From Alligator mississippiensis (lineage: Eukaryota; Chordata; Crocodylia; Alligatoridae), in NCBI RefSeq assembly GCF_030867095.1, contig NC_081837.1, positions 17,912,001 to 17,976,000 of the forward strand: a DNA stretch of 64,000 nt. The letters run 5' to 3'. Under the pieces are notes generated by a model. The model saw only the letters and a list, made by a program, of their open reading frames with translations. It did no database searches and was not told where the DNA came from. This document shows, in pieces, positions 1-11,974 of this stretch; within the stretch, counting starts at the first letter, position 1; each line of letters opens with the position of its first letter. The position numbers and the translations under genes were made by a program.

Positions 1-2378
1 ACTACTCCCAAGTATCATCCAGAGGCTGGTTGCTTTCCTCTGGAGGCAGGCAGTTGCTTGTGTCCAGTTTCAAGCAACAGAGGGAGAGGGCTGCAACATT
101 CAGCTCCTCCTCTCTCTCCCCATGAGCCCTAAGGCTCCAGCATGGCTCTGCCAAAGATGTTTCAGCTCAAGGTAGCTCTGCCCTCCTTCTTCATTGAGAC
201 CTCTTTTATCCCCTATTGTGACCTCATCACTAAGGTCCCACCAGGAGCAGCCCCACTGGTTAATGCCTGGTGCTTTCAAATGACATCACCTTTCCAGGTG
301 AGGAAGCTAGTCACATGACCCACAGTGGCGGGGAAAACTTGGGAAAAAGGGAACAGGTCCTCCCTCCCTCTGGCATGTATCCAGCACAGGTTACAACTCA
401 GGGTTACCTGAAGCAGATGGGGTTATCTCGTACAACTAACTTGACTATGTTTGCACTACCGTGCAATCTGCAATGCAGAAATAACAAAAGGAAAGAAAAC
501 TCATAAGAAAGGTCCTTGGCATATTACATCTTTGAAGTCAGAGGCAGACGTGAGTCAGTGAATCCACGTGCATGCCAAAGATGGGAGGTAATTTTAGTAT
601 CCATATTGTAGAAGCGAGGAACCTTGAGACAGGGATTCCTTCCGAGGATGCAGAGTGAAAAGTTGCTCTGGGCATGTCTGCACGGTCCCCAGAGCAAGCC
701 TGAAGCGACACTAAGAATAAAACCTTGCTCACTCATTCCTGCTGAGCACGTGCAAGAGCCTGAACCCTATTTCCAGTATCAAAAAAAGAGGACGGGGTGG
801 GGGGCAGGAAGGATGGGTGGCAGGGGGCAGCGATATGCCCATGGCCTAGCTCTGCCTCTTACTCCTAAAGCCACAGGCCTCAACCCTTCTGCTGCCTAGG
901 ACCTGAGTTTCTTACTTCCTAGCCAGTTGTCCTAATAGGGTTAAAACATGAGGAAGAGATTCAAAACCACTACACCAGTAGATACCTGTGCAAGGTTATT
1001 CTGTTTTACATCAGGGAGAAATAAAATCTTCAACTGTAAGTGCCAGAAGCTGCAATTACACAGCCGCTGACATGCCATCTAAGTGAGTAAAGAGACATAA
1101 ATTTAGCCATAAGCCTTCTTTTGCCTACCTTCTAGGTGCCTGGCCTCTTACCCAGAATGCACAAATCTATTATAAAAGTACTAAATTAAATGTGCAGTAA
1201 CCACTGTGCATCAATGACTGTGTAGCCATGTCCCAGTGTGGCCTGTTTTGGTCAATGCTGTAGCAGAACCTTTGTACAATTTGGACATGCACTGAGCAAC
1301 AGTTGTATTAATCTATAGTCCAATGAGGCCTACAGCAGGTGGCCAAACTCCTTTTCTCCTGCTTAGGCTAACATTTGCCCAGCTGTTTAAGGGATGTGGA
1401 CAATAAGCTCTCATTAGCTGTTATGGTACTTGGGCTTCCAACTCTCGTAGGTATCTCAGAAAAACCTTAGCTTTCACTATAACAGCATATTCACTTCTAA
1501 AATCTGCATGAAGTTTAGGAGGCCTGCTGTGTAGCGCACTCTTCTACTTATACCCGAGACAAGGAGTCCTGACTTCCAGCTCTCATCACTTCTGATTTAA
1601 CAACTGGGCGCTAGCAAATTTTTTAATGGGGAGCTCAACACAGACATCCCTGACTTCCCATCCTGAACCTGCCCTAACCCTTCAAACTCAACCCTCTACC
1701 ATAGGTCACGGTGGAAGCCAGGACTCCTGGTAGAGAATGCCCCCATTTCTAGGGGACGGTGTGTACTTTTCTCCACAAGCTTAATATGGATACCAGAATA
1801 GCTCTCTCCTGCTTAGGGATCTTGTTCCAACTCCTCATCAGACCCATAAAACAGGAGTTTGCTCCTCCACCCTCCTCAAAGGCTGGCCAAAGGCTGCAAA
1901 TACCCTGCAGATGTCAGTTCCCAGCCCAAGGACTTTTCCAAGGTGTGTTGTTTCTGCTTGCGTTTAAAATTTGCTACCTAAATAATAATGGTAAGGAAGA
2001 TGTATAAGTGAACAGATGTTGTCAACTTTTAAATGACTTCTTGAGACTGAATTATCATGGTCTACTAGACTAGAGATTGCAGGGATAGTTGTGAGAAGTT
2101 ACAAGTCAGGAACCAAATGCCAAGCCGGGGAAAGGATTCAGGAATTATAAGTCAAGTTATGTTAGAAGAATAATTCACAAATATACACCAAGAGCAAGCC
2201 AAACCAGGGTCAGAAAACAGATCTGCATGGAAAATTCAAAGCTAAAACCTAGGAACAAGTCAAAGGCAGGATCAAAAACCAAGACAACCATGGATGTTGT
2301 TAGAACAAAAGCTGAAGACTAAAGCAATGAGTAAAACAGCTCAGGTGCTGGAGGGGTTTCTTAAAAGCAGTCCCATAA

Positions 2379-2440
2379 CCAATCAGAGGGGGTCAGCTGA
2401 CCGTGATTAGTAGTAACTGGGTCAACTGCACTATAAAAAG
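2379..2440 (+). promoter_or_regulatory. CCAAT plus TATA-like pair, possible old LTR promoter
   Basis: CCAAT (2379-2383) lies about 50 bp before a TATA-like CTATAAAAAG (2431-2440), in the order and spacing of a pol II core promoter. No gene follows. The surrounding sequence is repetitive in style, so an old LTR fragment is the likeliest source, but I could not define LTR ends or a target-site duplication. Chance occurrence is possible. Confidence 0.2.
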
Positions 2441-2671
2441 GCTGCAGGGGAACAGCCTCTGTAAGATTTACAGAGGTAGCTCACACTGCAGGGCAGGATC
2501 TTTACATGAGTGATTTGCCTTTCAGAAGTAGTAGCTTTATTCATCTTATCTAGTAAACCTTGGGATGATTTTCAGTATCAGATTTACTAGGTGGGTACTA
2601 AATAAGAGGAAGAATAGGGAAAGATGTCCAAGGCTTTGCTGCTTGAAATTTGACCCACTTTCCTTGCCTCT

Positions 2672-2702
2672 TACAAAAAACAAAAAACAAAAACAAAAAA
2701 CA
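2672..2702. repeat. A-rich (CAAAAA)n simple repeat
   Basis: Runs of A broken by single C at five- to six-base spacing. It could be a decayed retroposon tail, but no body was recognised next to it. Confidence 0.7.
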
Positions 2703-3535
2703 TGAAGAGGTCTGAGGTGGGACTGGCTAAGGATATATTTTTAACAGTCAGAGGCACCTACATTTGCAGTTACAGCCCAGGCTGGTGATATGAAGTAATG
2801 AGTCTTGGAGGATGAATTGTGCTGTGTTCTGCTAGAGATGCACGATTGATTCATAAGTGTGGAGAAGATGCCGTGTGATCCTCTTGACGATGCAGGAGAG
2901 ATTTGGTTAGGTAGATAATGTTTAGTGTTACAAACTTTCTAAAAGGCTTTCCAAATATTGGCTGTGGTTTTTAGAGGAGCCTGGAGCTGTTAGCTGCCCA
3001 CCTCCACTGCAAATCAGTGCAAACCTGTTCTCCAAGTCACTTAGGCTGTTTCAAAAAGCCTAATTGGTCTGCTCCATGCTCCAACACCTGAGTGATTTTA
3101 ATCATTGCTTCTAGTGCAAGAAGCTTGCTTCCCAGGTCTCTGAAGGAGCTACAGACACATAGTGTTGGATTGATCTCAGTTTAAAATTCAAAAGTATGTT
3201 AAAATGCAGAGATGATTTAGGATTTGATGAGCTGAGAAAACTCATCTATGAACACTTTGGATGCCACAGGAATCCAAACTTGCACTCCACTATCCAAGCT
3301 AGCCCTTAGCTCTCTAAGGACTAAGGTTTGCAAAACTACATAGGTTTGCAATGGTTGGACTAAGAAGGAAAGGATCACTCAAAGCAGCTGTAATTGCCCT
3401 GATTACCTGATTCCTTTTAATGGCTAGCTCTTTCTCTCTCCTTCTCTCTGCACTTGGCTTCCCATCCACTGAGCAAATCCAAACTAGAAACAAAACTGGG
3501 ACTGCTTTCTAAGACCAGAGGATCCCACTTAGGTT

Positions 3536-3608
3536 TCTATCTTTCTGCTTGCACACCCCATGTCTATCTGCTTGCACACCCTTTGTCTGTCTGAATGCAT
3601 ACCCCTTA
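3536..3608. repeat. Short minisatellite, about 28-bp unit, near three copies
   Basis: The motif CTATCTGCTTGCACACCC recurs twice and then a third, more divergent time (GTCTGAATGCATACCCC). Spacing is about 25-28 bp. Confidence 0.6.
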
Positions 3609-4002
3609 GCTAATCATATGAAGAATGTCAATCAATCCAGACATCATAAAAGCTCACTAGAGGATTTCATTAGGAAGGGTTTGCTGAAGGAAAAACTCTA
3701 AAATGTAATGGCCTTTGATGTGCAGATCTAAGACTAAAAAATCTAGCAGCCTTTCCTGAAGAAAATCCAGCCTTACACCAAAGACATCAGTTGCTGGGAC
3801 TCTACCTTTTACCTTGATAGTGTATTTCAGTGCTCAATCATCCTCTTAAAACACATATGCCTTATTTTTAATTTGAGTTTGTCTGAATTTAATTTCAGTT
3901 TTCAGCCATAGTTCTTCTAGATGGGTTTTTCTCACTGTGTTAACATTGCCTCCCTCTGATGGTGTTCAAATTCTGGTATCAAGTCTCTTTTCAGTCTTCT
4001 TA

Positions 4003-5507
4003 TTCATAGATTCATAGATGTTAGGGTCGGAAGGGACCTCAATAGATCATCGAGTCCGACCCCCTGCATAAGCAGGAAAGAGTGCTGGGTCTAGATGACC
4101 CCAGCTAGATGCTCATCTAACCTCCTCTTGAAGACCCCCCGGGTAGGGGAGAGCACCACCTCCCTTGGGAGCCCGTTCCAGACCTTGGCCACTCGAACTG
4201 TGAAGAAGTTCTTCCTAATGTCCAATCTAAATCTGCTCTCTGCTAGCTTGTGGCCATTGTTTCTTGTAACCCCTGGGGGCGCCTTGGTGAATAAATACTC
4301 ACCAATTCCCTTCTGTGCCCCCGTGATGAACTTATAGGTAGCCACAAGGTCGCCTCTCAGCCTTCTCTTGCGGAGGCTGAAAAGGTCCAGTTTCTCTAGT
4401 CTCTCCTCGTAGGGCTTGGTCTGCAGGCCCTTGACCATACGAGTTGCCCTTCTCTGGACCCTCTCCAGGTTATCCGCATCCTTCTTGAAGTGTGGCGCCC
4501 AGAATTGCACGCAGTACTCCAACTGCGGTCTGACCAACGCCCGATAGAGGGGAAGTATCACCTCCTTGGACCTATTCGTCATGCATCTGCTGATGCACGA
4601 TAAAGTGCCATTGGCTTTTTTGATGGCTTCATCACACTGCCGGCTCATGTTCATCTTGGAGTCCACTAGGACTCCAAGATCCCTTTCCACCTCTGTGCCA
4701 CCCAGCAGGTCATTTCCTAGGCTGTAGGTGTGCTGGACAGTTTTCCTCCCTAGGTGCAGCACTTTGCATTTCTCCTTGTTGAACTGCATCCTGTTGTTTT
4801 CTGCCCACTTGTCCAACCTATTCAGGTCTGCCTGCAGCTGTTCCCTGCCCTCCGGCATGTCTACATCTCCCCATAGCTTTGTGTCATCCACAGACTTGGA
4901 CAGAGTACATTTCACTCCCTCGTCCAAGTCACTGATGAAGACATTAAAGAGTATCGGTCCAAGGACCGAGCCCTGCAGGACCCCACTGCCCACACCCTTC
5001 CAGGTCGAGACCGACCCATCCACCACGACTCTTTGGGTGCGACCCTCTAGCCAATTCGCCACCCACCGGACTGTGTAGTCATCCAAGTCACAGCCTCTTA
5101 ACTTGTTCACCAGTATGGGGTGGGATACCGTATTGAAGGCCTTCCTGAAGTCTAAGTATACGACATCCACCCCTCCTCCTGTGTCCAGGCGTTTCGTAAC
5201 CTGGTCATAGAAAGAGACTAGATTGGTCAGGCACAATCTGCCCGCCACAAACCTGTGCTGATTTCCCCTCAGCATAATTTGCCCTGCTGGGCTCTCACAA
5301 ATGTGAGCCTTGATAATTTTTTCAAAGACTTTACCAAGGATGGAGGTGAGACTGACTGGCCTATAGTTGCCCGGGTCCTCCTTCCTCCCCATTTTGAAAA
5401 TGGGGACCACGTTAGCCCTTTTCCAGTCCTCCGGGACTTGGCCTGTGCGCCACGAGCGTTCGAATATTCCCGCCAGTGGCTCTGCAATGATGTTGGCCAG
5501 TGCCTTA
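4003..5507 (-). mobile_element. CR1 LINE, 5'-truncated, long open ORF2 end
   Basis: Non-LTR retrotransposon on the minus strand. The 3' end (ATTCATAGATTCATAGATG on +) is at about 4003, and the copy breaks off inside ORF2 near 5507. The open frame of 494 codons (5575-4091) covers the second half of the reverse transcriptase and the CR1 C-terminal domain, including [28 protein letters not shown], the PQG-like block ([12 protein letters not shown]), VRPQLEYC, RRLRGDLV and [14 protein letters not shown]. About 23 residues at its start come from flanking DNA. The catalytic block reads [10 protein letters not shown] where CR1 normally has KFADDTKL. The same two changes occur in the copy at 32,960, so they mark a shared source. 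The open frame suggests a young insertion. It cannot move itself, because ORF1 and the endonuclease are absent. Confidence 0.93.
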
Positions 5508-6953
5508 TAAATGAAAGTGATTTGTCTCTCAAATGCAAATTTCTGGATAATTCTTACACCTGCTTTTCTATGCACACTCTAATTTTTCACTACCCCTGCA
5601 AACAGCTAGCACTCGCACACCCTTTAGATGTTTTCAAAATCTGATCTACCTTTAATAACCTTCTTCTACTTGCAAAGACAGCTAAGAATTTTAATTGATT
5701 CCAACCTCACTGCTTAAAAAGATAGCTTCTTGCTCTGTTCACCCATTCTCCATGTTGTATTCAGAGTGTGATTTTTTTTTCTACACTGAATGATTTTTTC
5801 TCCTAATTTTTTAAGCATGCAGGAATAGGAGCCGGCATTACTCCATTTGACATGTATGCATCTATGCAATGAAAATAAGTGTTCATTCATTTCCAGTCTC
5901 TCAGATTACTCCGAATATTTTGCATAAGGGTCACTGGGGGCTACAGTGGGAAGTAGGTAAATCTGCAAAGGGGTCACAGAGAGCAGAGATGGCCATGCAT
6001 ATTCCTGCCCTGGAGTCACCACTACAGAGAAGGAAGGCAAGATGTTTGCACGTAGAAAACGAAGTAGATTGTGTGGGGATGAGACTGTCCTCAGTACTGA
6101 CTTCATGAGTCTATAAGCAGGAAACGTTGTTGCTGGCAATGATGAAAAAGAGGAGGAGACACGGCTCTCTTGGATCTCAGCCTGAACTCACTCTCTGGGT
6201 TTGGACTAGCACAAAGGGCTAAGAATGTATTTTCATCAATCACATTTAAAGGATTTTAACATAGACCTCAGAAACTATCCTGCACTCAGTTCAGGCAGGG
6301 TTTCAAAAGCAGCCTCAAAATTAAGTGATATGTCATGTAGTCAACCAAGTATTGAAAGCCTTGCATTTGAAAGCTTTATTCCAATTGCATACTTGATCCA
6401 ATACAAGATACCAGCCTAAGAAATCCTTGCCTTTCGAACAAAAAAGCAGTCACTCCAAATGGAAATTTCAGAAGTGCCTAAGAGATTAGAAATACGAGTT
6501 CTTTCAGCTCTCAGTGAGACTTGATCACCTAGCATCCACACGGTTTCAAAAATCCTACCATCATCTTCTATATTACTGGTGACCAGCCAGACTAGATAAA
6601 TATATTGATAAGAGGTTTGGGTATGGGATGGATAGACAGACCGACACAAAGACCACGTAAATAAATTGGCATGAAACCAGCCACACTAAGTCGACAGCTA
6701 CAAATTGTTTCTACCCAAAAGTAACCTAGTTTTAGAGTCCAGGTAGCTTTCCCCCCACAAGTGCCATGTCAGTTAAAGCTTGGACACATTTTCTCTGTCT
6801 CATACAAAGCTGCTGAGGGGAGCAAGATCTGCTTGGCCCAGATCGGGACTGCTTGGTTCAGACCAAGATGTTGACTCTGAAGTGATTCAGGAACCAGCTA
6901 GAAAGGCTCAGCTCTCATTAATTTTCACTGTTGTAGAAGCAGAGCCCTCATGA
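5508..6953. other. Intergenic, nothing recognised
   Basis: No gene or clear repeat seen between the CR1 and the first olfactory receptor remnant. A 5' non-coding exon of that receptor could lie here but cannot be pinned down. Confidence 0.5.
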
Positions 6954-7379
6954 ATGGAAGCCAATAACAACACCAGGGCATGTGACTTGGTCCTGGAGGG
7001 GCTCTTTGATTATCCCTGCAGCTGTGGTCCATTCTTTGGCGTCATCCTGTGCGCCTTCATGGCTGCTGTCCAAGCCAACTCCCTGATCATCCTGGCAATT
7101 GTCCTCCACCCACCTCTGCACGAACCCATGTACTTCTTTGTTGCTAACCTGGCTCTAATTGACCTTGTCTGCACCACCCGTTCTGCCCAAAACAATGCAG
7201 AACCTGATACTGGGAAAGAAAACCATTTCCTTTAATGGCTGCCTGATCCAGCTCTTTACCTTCACCTTCTCAGGAGGATCAAAGCTTATTCTCCTTAGTG
7301 CCATGGGCTTTAGCAGGTACATGGCCACCTGTCATCCTTTACACTATGTAACCATCATGACCAAGAGGGTCTGTATTAC
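6954..7379 (+). pseudogene. Olfactory receptor remnant, N-terminal half only
   Basis: Seven-transmembrane odorant receptor of class II type, broken. Codons from ATG 6954 give the N-terminus, TM1 (ANSLIILAIVLH) and PMYFFVANLALIDLVCTT. The frame then slips near 7180, where two bases are missing relative to the sister copy at 11,043. The next frame continues with LPKTMQNLILGKKTISFNGC and GFSRYMATCHPLHY, so the family MAxDRY motif has become GFSRY. Similarity to the sister stops at about 7379, at the start of TM4, where GC-rich foreign DNA follows. The second half was not found downstream. The GN pair of TM1 reads AN. By eye it is nearest to family 2/13-type receptors, with low certainty. It is a dead duplicate of the receptor at 11,043. 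Confidence 0.85.
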
Positions 7380-8420
7380 CAAAAGAGACCCCTCCAAAGA
7401 GCCTCGATGGCCCTGGGAGAAGAAGTCGGCCGTGCCTCCAGCCCTGCAGCAGAGAGGGAGCCATGGCCAGGAGCGCAGGCGGCATCCTTATCTGGAGCAG
7501 GGAGCTGGGCCAGTGAGTTGAGGAAACCCCTCACCTTCCCTGGGGAAGCGGGACAGCAGCAGCAAGGCACTGGGATCCTGAGGAGCAGCAGAGCACCAGG
7601 ACGAGGGTCCCCGGGAGCTCGGGGCACAGGCCGGCACTCGGAGCGGGATTGGCAAGCCGCGAGGTGTGTGGGGTGCCCGGCCAGTCATCTGGAGCAGGGG
7701 TTTGGAGCAACAACCCCTGGGAACTGCCTGTGCTGCTGACCTTTTGCCACTGACTGCCCCAGAGGGGACTCAGCCCTGTCCCTTATTCTGCAGCTGATGG
7801 TCATCGCATGGCGTCCCTGAGCTTTGTGCTTGGGTCATGCTGATTGCTGCAGGAACCTACTCTGTTGCTTGCTTTTTTGGTTCCCATGGAGGGTCACCCT
7901 TCAGCCTCTTTGTGGGGTTGGGGTTTGATACAGTTTGATTGCTGCAGACCAGAAGAGCTGAACCTGTTGCAGTCTATCATTTATTGGGAAGCCTGTAGGA
8001 GCTGCTGGAAGTGAGCACCTTGCTTCCTTGTGGTAGCACCTCTAGCAGCGGCTGAAAGCTGCCAGTTCCCCTACCTGGAGGTCTTGAGTCATGGGTTGAC
8101 TAATGCATTCAGGTTTGTTTTGTGATTCTGGTTATGCCATTGAAGTTCACTTGTAAGTCACCTTTCCTATTATTCTTGTTCTGTAAATAAAGTGTAAATC
8201 GTTAAATCAGTTAAGTGTTAGACCTTCTTGGGACCACGGGCTGCTCTGTGGGAAGCAGGGGCCGGCTCAGAAGTAAATTGGTGCTGGCAGGAAGCCCTGC
8301 CCCAGTCTCACCACACCATCCCTGATATTGGGCAGGGGTGGCAGCTATTGGGACAACACCTGGTTTACAAAAGTCAAAGGATTGTCCTCCTGGTATCACC
8401 TGTCTTCCAAATACTCTTGC
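7380..8420 (+). other. GC-rich insert of unknown origin with polyA signal
   Basis: An abrupt GC-rich stretch replaces the receptor's second half. About 800 bp on, it becomes AT-richer and carries AATAAA (8188-8193) within a T-rich end resembling an mRNA 3' end or an LTR R/U5 region. The longest frames are about 110 codons and look like nothing known. It could be a solo LTR or ERV leader, or a retrocopied 3' UTR; I could not find terminal TG...CA ends or a target duplication. Confidence 0.35.
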
Positions 8421-8454
8421 AGTCATGAGATTCAGAGGAAGCACGCTTTCCCGC

Positions 8455-8835
8455 CTATGGTTTCAACCCCCTGCCCCGGGCAGGAACGGGTGCCGGGATC
8501 ATATCACTCCAGCCAAATATCTGTCCAGCCTCCTCTGGAAGACCCCTAGGGTAAGAGAGAGCACCACCTCCCCTGGGAGCCCATTGCAGAGCCTAGCAGC
8601 CCCTACCCCTAAAGTCATGTCTCCTGATGTCCAGCCTGAATCTACTCTCAGTCAACTTATGGCTGTTATTCCTAGTAACCCCAGGTGGTGCCCGGGGGGA
8701 CAGAGCCTCCCCCAATTCCCACTGGTCCCCCCAGTGGGTTTGTAAACCACCACCAGATCCCCTCTCAGCCTTCTCGTGTGGAGGCTGAATAGGTTCATGC
8801 CCTTTAGCCTCTCTTCGTAGGGCCTGATTAAGATG
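8455..8835 (-). mobile_element. CR1 LINE 3' fragment
   Basis: On - it encodes the end of CR1 ORF2 in broken frames: family landmarks are the RRLRGDLV-like block (TCTCAGCCTTCTC on +), VTRNN-like and LPREVV-like segments. More diverged than the copy at 4003, and the terminal ATCTATGAA tail is not seen. Confidence 0.8.
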
Positions 8836-11042
8836 AAATCTGCCTGTGCTGATAGAAACCTGATCAGGTTTACAAAGAAAAATAGGAGGAAATTATGTTT
8901 CCTTTAGGTTATTTCATAAAAGGAGAGATACCTTCATTAAAAAACTCCTAGAGATATTTTGCCAGCTTAATGGAGAATATTTTTCCAACCAGTTTGAGTG
9001 ACGCACACTTTCCTTCCACTTTGGGGCATTGTTTGAGAGTAAAATCTTAGACCAGTTCACAAGGGACTGGCGAACTTTTTGTAGAAGGAGGTCCTTTGAA
9101 ATGAGAATCATCTTAATCAATTTACAATTCACTTGGAGTCAGTACTTAAATTGTCTCCTTCACTGTAAAGAATTAATCTGTGTGGATCTACAGAGAGGTG
9201 AGGTTTTTCTTGATTCATTCCATCTCCTTTTCTTCCTTCCTGGGCTGTTTATGAGGCAAATGATACCCATTGTTTTCCTGAGATCAGACTCCTTTCTGAG
9301 TGTACATGATAATATATAAAGACTAAGTATAAATGGGTGCTCTCTCTCGTGTGCATGCACACACTAAATTCCACTCCTATATTTTTTTAATTTGTTTTTG
9401 TGGTTACTTACTCTGAAATGTACCTCACTGTCTTGTCTAGAAATTTGCATTTCTTCAGTTGACTTAAGGACATTTCATCTGCAATCAGATCTGAGTTACA
9501 CATGTGTCAATCTGGTCTGAATTCACAGTCATCACCCGGGTTCCTGTGAATTTCATTGCGGTCAGAATCCAAATGATAGGTGGTTCGATATAGGTTTATA
9601 GGTGGTACAATACTATAATTGATAGTTATATAACTATATAATAGTTATATAGGTGGTACAATACCATAATGGTGGTGTCAGTGACAAATGATGATTATAG
9701 GTGGTGCAACACCATAATGGTGGTGTCAGTGACAAATGACATTTATAGGTGGTACAGCACTATAATGGTGGTGTCAATGGCAAAAGAATCAGGAGAGAGG
9801 ATGAGTGCTGAAAAAGTCTGCATTTAATCTGTAAAGTGATGCAAAAGGTGCAAATAGTTAACCAGACTTGTTCTAGGAAGATCTCCTGAAGATTGAGAAA
9901 TATTGGCCATGGGAGTCTTCCTACTTTCACCATTTTTATCCACACTTCCTTTGATGCTTCATTTTACACACTGGAGCCCATTTCAGATGGTGGGGGAGCT
10001 TATTCAACACCGGCAATGTAGCAGCTTGTAAGCAGAGGGAACTCTGAAGATGATAATACATTCACTAGAGAAGGGGGTATTGAAGTCATCCTGAAATTCC
10101 TGCTATATATGAAAATACAGGAGCTTGTACTTGTGGGACAGCCTACCAGAAAACAAAACAAAAACCAGATTAAATTCTGTGGCTTCTTTTCTCCTGCCAT
10201 TTAAATGATGCACATGAATACCGCTCTAATGAATGGAGATTTTGGCTGTGTCATTTCAGGGGAATGACTGATTGAAAGGAAAGTAGAGACCTCTCTTTGT
10301 ATGTCTTGTTTTCCCTTATAGATATTATTACATTATGTATAATTGCTCAGCTGGACCAGATCAGACTTTTAAGCTAATATAGATGGTGGAGCACGTATTA
10401 CTTCTAAGCCGTGGTTGTATGAACAGTGTTCCAGATTGTACGGTGTGTCTAGCTCAGGTGAGTTTCTGAATACTCCTATCACTAATCTAATATACTGTGG
10501 CTTCTGTTAAGACCCAACCGAATGTTATTACCCTTGTCACAGCTGCAAAATCAGGGGAATGTGGTTTGGGGAAATGAAAAAAAGAGGTTTGGGCTATTTA
10601 TTTCTTTTTTTAAGTTAACGTGTTTTTATATTGCTCAATGTTGGTAGAGACCGTAGAAGTTTTTAGAACGGCAGGCTGCCCGCCGCCTTCAGCTACCAGT
10701 CCCCTCCTCAGTGCCTTAGTCCTCCCTGGCGTATGGATCAACTTAAGACCCAGGGCCGGATGATGTGGCTTCTCAGGCTGGATCCGGGTTACAGACCATA
10801 TCTCAGACAGACCTGTGCAAGAGATTGGGTTGGATAGCTAGATATTTGGAAATACTTTCAGCCATTATTATTTGTTTATCTATCAATCCACACCTCCTTT
10901 CATCCATTTGTAGGTTTAGGCTTGCCCATAATTTTGATGGACTGCACATAATGTTGATGAACTGCGCAGCTGTTTTTCTTGTCAGTTGGCTGCAATAATG
11001 TACATCTCCATTTTCATTCTTTCAGAAGAAATGCCCAAGTAA
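8836..11042. other. Intergenic before second olfactory receptor
   Basis: No gene recognised. Contains the 48-bp minisatellite (listed separately). Just before the receptor, a pyrimidine tract and AG (11,024-11,025) form a good splice acceptor about 18 nt ahead of the ATG, as expected for an OR coding exon with an upstream non-coding exon. That exon was not identified. Confidence 0.5.
9596..9790. repeat. 48-bp minisatellite, three full copies plus flanking variants
   Basis: Copies start at 9648, 9696 and 9744, each beginning TATAGGTGGTRCA and continuing with an ATAATGGTGGTGTCA block, at an exact 48-bp period. A variant precedes them from 9596 and is interrupted by an AT-rich GTTATATAACTATATAA stretch. 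Confidence 0.85.
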
Positions 11043-11974
11043 ATGGAAACCAGGAACCACACAAGGGTGCCCGAGTTCATCATGGAGGGGCTCTTTGAAC
11101 ATCCCCACCTCCAGGGTCTGTTCTTTGGGATCATCCTGTGCCTCTTTATGGCTTCGATTATAGGCAACTCTTTGATCATCCTGGCAATTGTCCTCCACCT
11201 GCCTCTGCACAAACCCATGTACTTTTTCATTGCTAACTTGGCTTTAATTGACATTGTCTGCACCTCCTCTGTTCTGCCCAAAATGATGCAGAACCTGATA
11301 CTGGGAAAGAAAACCATCTCCTTTAATGGCTGCATGGCTCAGCTCTTTACCTTCACCTCCTCAGCAGCAACCTCCTCACTGCCATGGCCTTTGACAGGTA
11401 CATGGCCATCTGTCATCCCTTACACTACATAACCATCATGACCAAGAGAGTCTGCATCACGTTAGCAGCCTGTATCGGGGTGCTTGGAACCATGAATTCC
11501 CTTGTGCACACATTGCTCATGCTGCGTCTAGATTTCTGTGGGCCCAACCTCATCCAGCACTACTTCTGTGAGATCCCACCTCTGCTGGCATTGTCCTGCA
11601 GCTCAACTTACCTCAACGAAGTCATGGCTTTCATTGCCGATATCTTCCTAGCCATGGGAAACTTCTTGCTGATCATTGTATCTTATGGCTTCATCATCAG
11701 AAGCATCCTGAAAATTCAGGGCTCAGAAGGGAAGTCAAGAGCCTTCTCCACATGTTCCTCGCATCTCGTTGTGGTTGCCCTTTACTACTCTACTATCACC
11801 TACATCTACATCCGGCCACCCTCCGGCTACTCCCTGCATAAGGAAAAGATGGTCTCTGTGCTTTACACGCTTGTGACTCCTGCGCTGAATCCTTTGATTT
11901 ACAGCCTGCGCAACAAGGAGGTCAAAGTGGCCTTCACGATAATCCTCACGTTCTGCAAGAGAGATTCATGTTGA
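11043..11974 (+). pseudogene. Olfactory receptor, full length but frameshifted
   Basis: Class II odorant receptor, a GPCR of olfactory neurons. ATG 11043 starts an N-terminus with NHT glycosylation sequon, then TM1 (IIGNSLIILAIVLH, GN intact), HKPMYFFIANLALIDIVCTS and KTISFNGCMAQLF. The frame breaks near 11,365, where bases are missing at SSAAT just before MAFDRYMAICHPLHY. The rest (11,384-11,974) is open and canonical: C of ECL2 (HYFCEIPPLLAL), SYGFIIRSILKI, SRAFSTCSSHLVVV, and PALNPLIYSLRNKEV ending at TGA 11,974. One lesion accounts for the break. It could be a recent pseudogene, a segregating allele or an assembly error. By eye family 2/13-like (inference). It shares TM1-TM4 with the remnant at 6954, so the two arose by duplication. 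Confidence 0.88.

Larger units (their letters stand above)
1..4002. other. Gene-free stretch, mostly unrecognised
   Basis: I see no coding gene here. Open frames are short and have no family resemblance. The stretch holds an A-rich simple repeat, a 28-bp minisatellite and one CCAAT/TATA-like pair (each listed separately). The remainder has the composition of ordinary intergenic DNA and may hide repeats too old to recognise by eye. Confidence 0.6.

Noticed and set aside
2379-2440. Host promoter of a gene at 2.4 kb
   Set aside because: No gene or exon signal follows; kept only as a low-confidence LTR-like site.
4728-5644. Plus-strand frames of 116 and 129 codons
   Set aside because: Antisense to the CR1 ORF2 on the minus strand.
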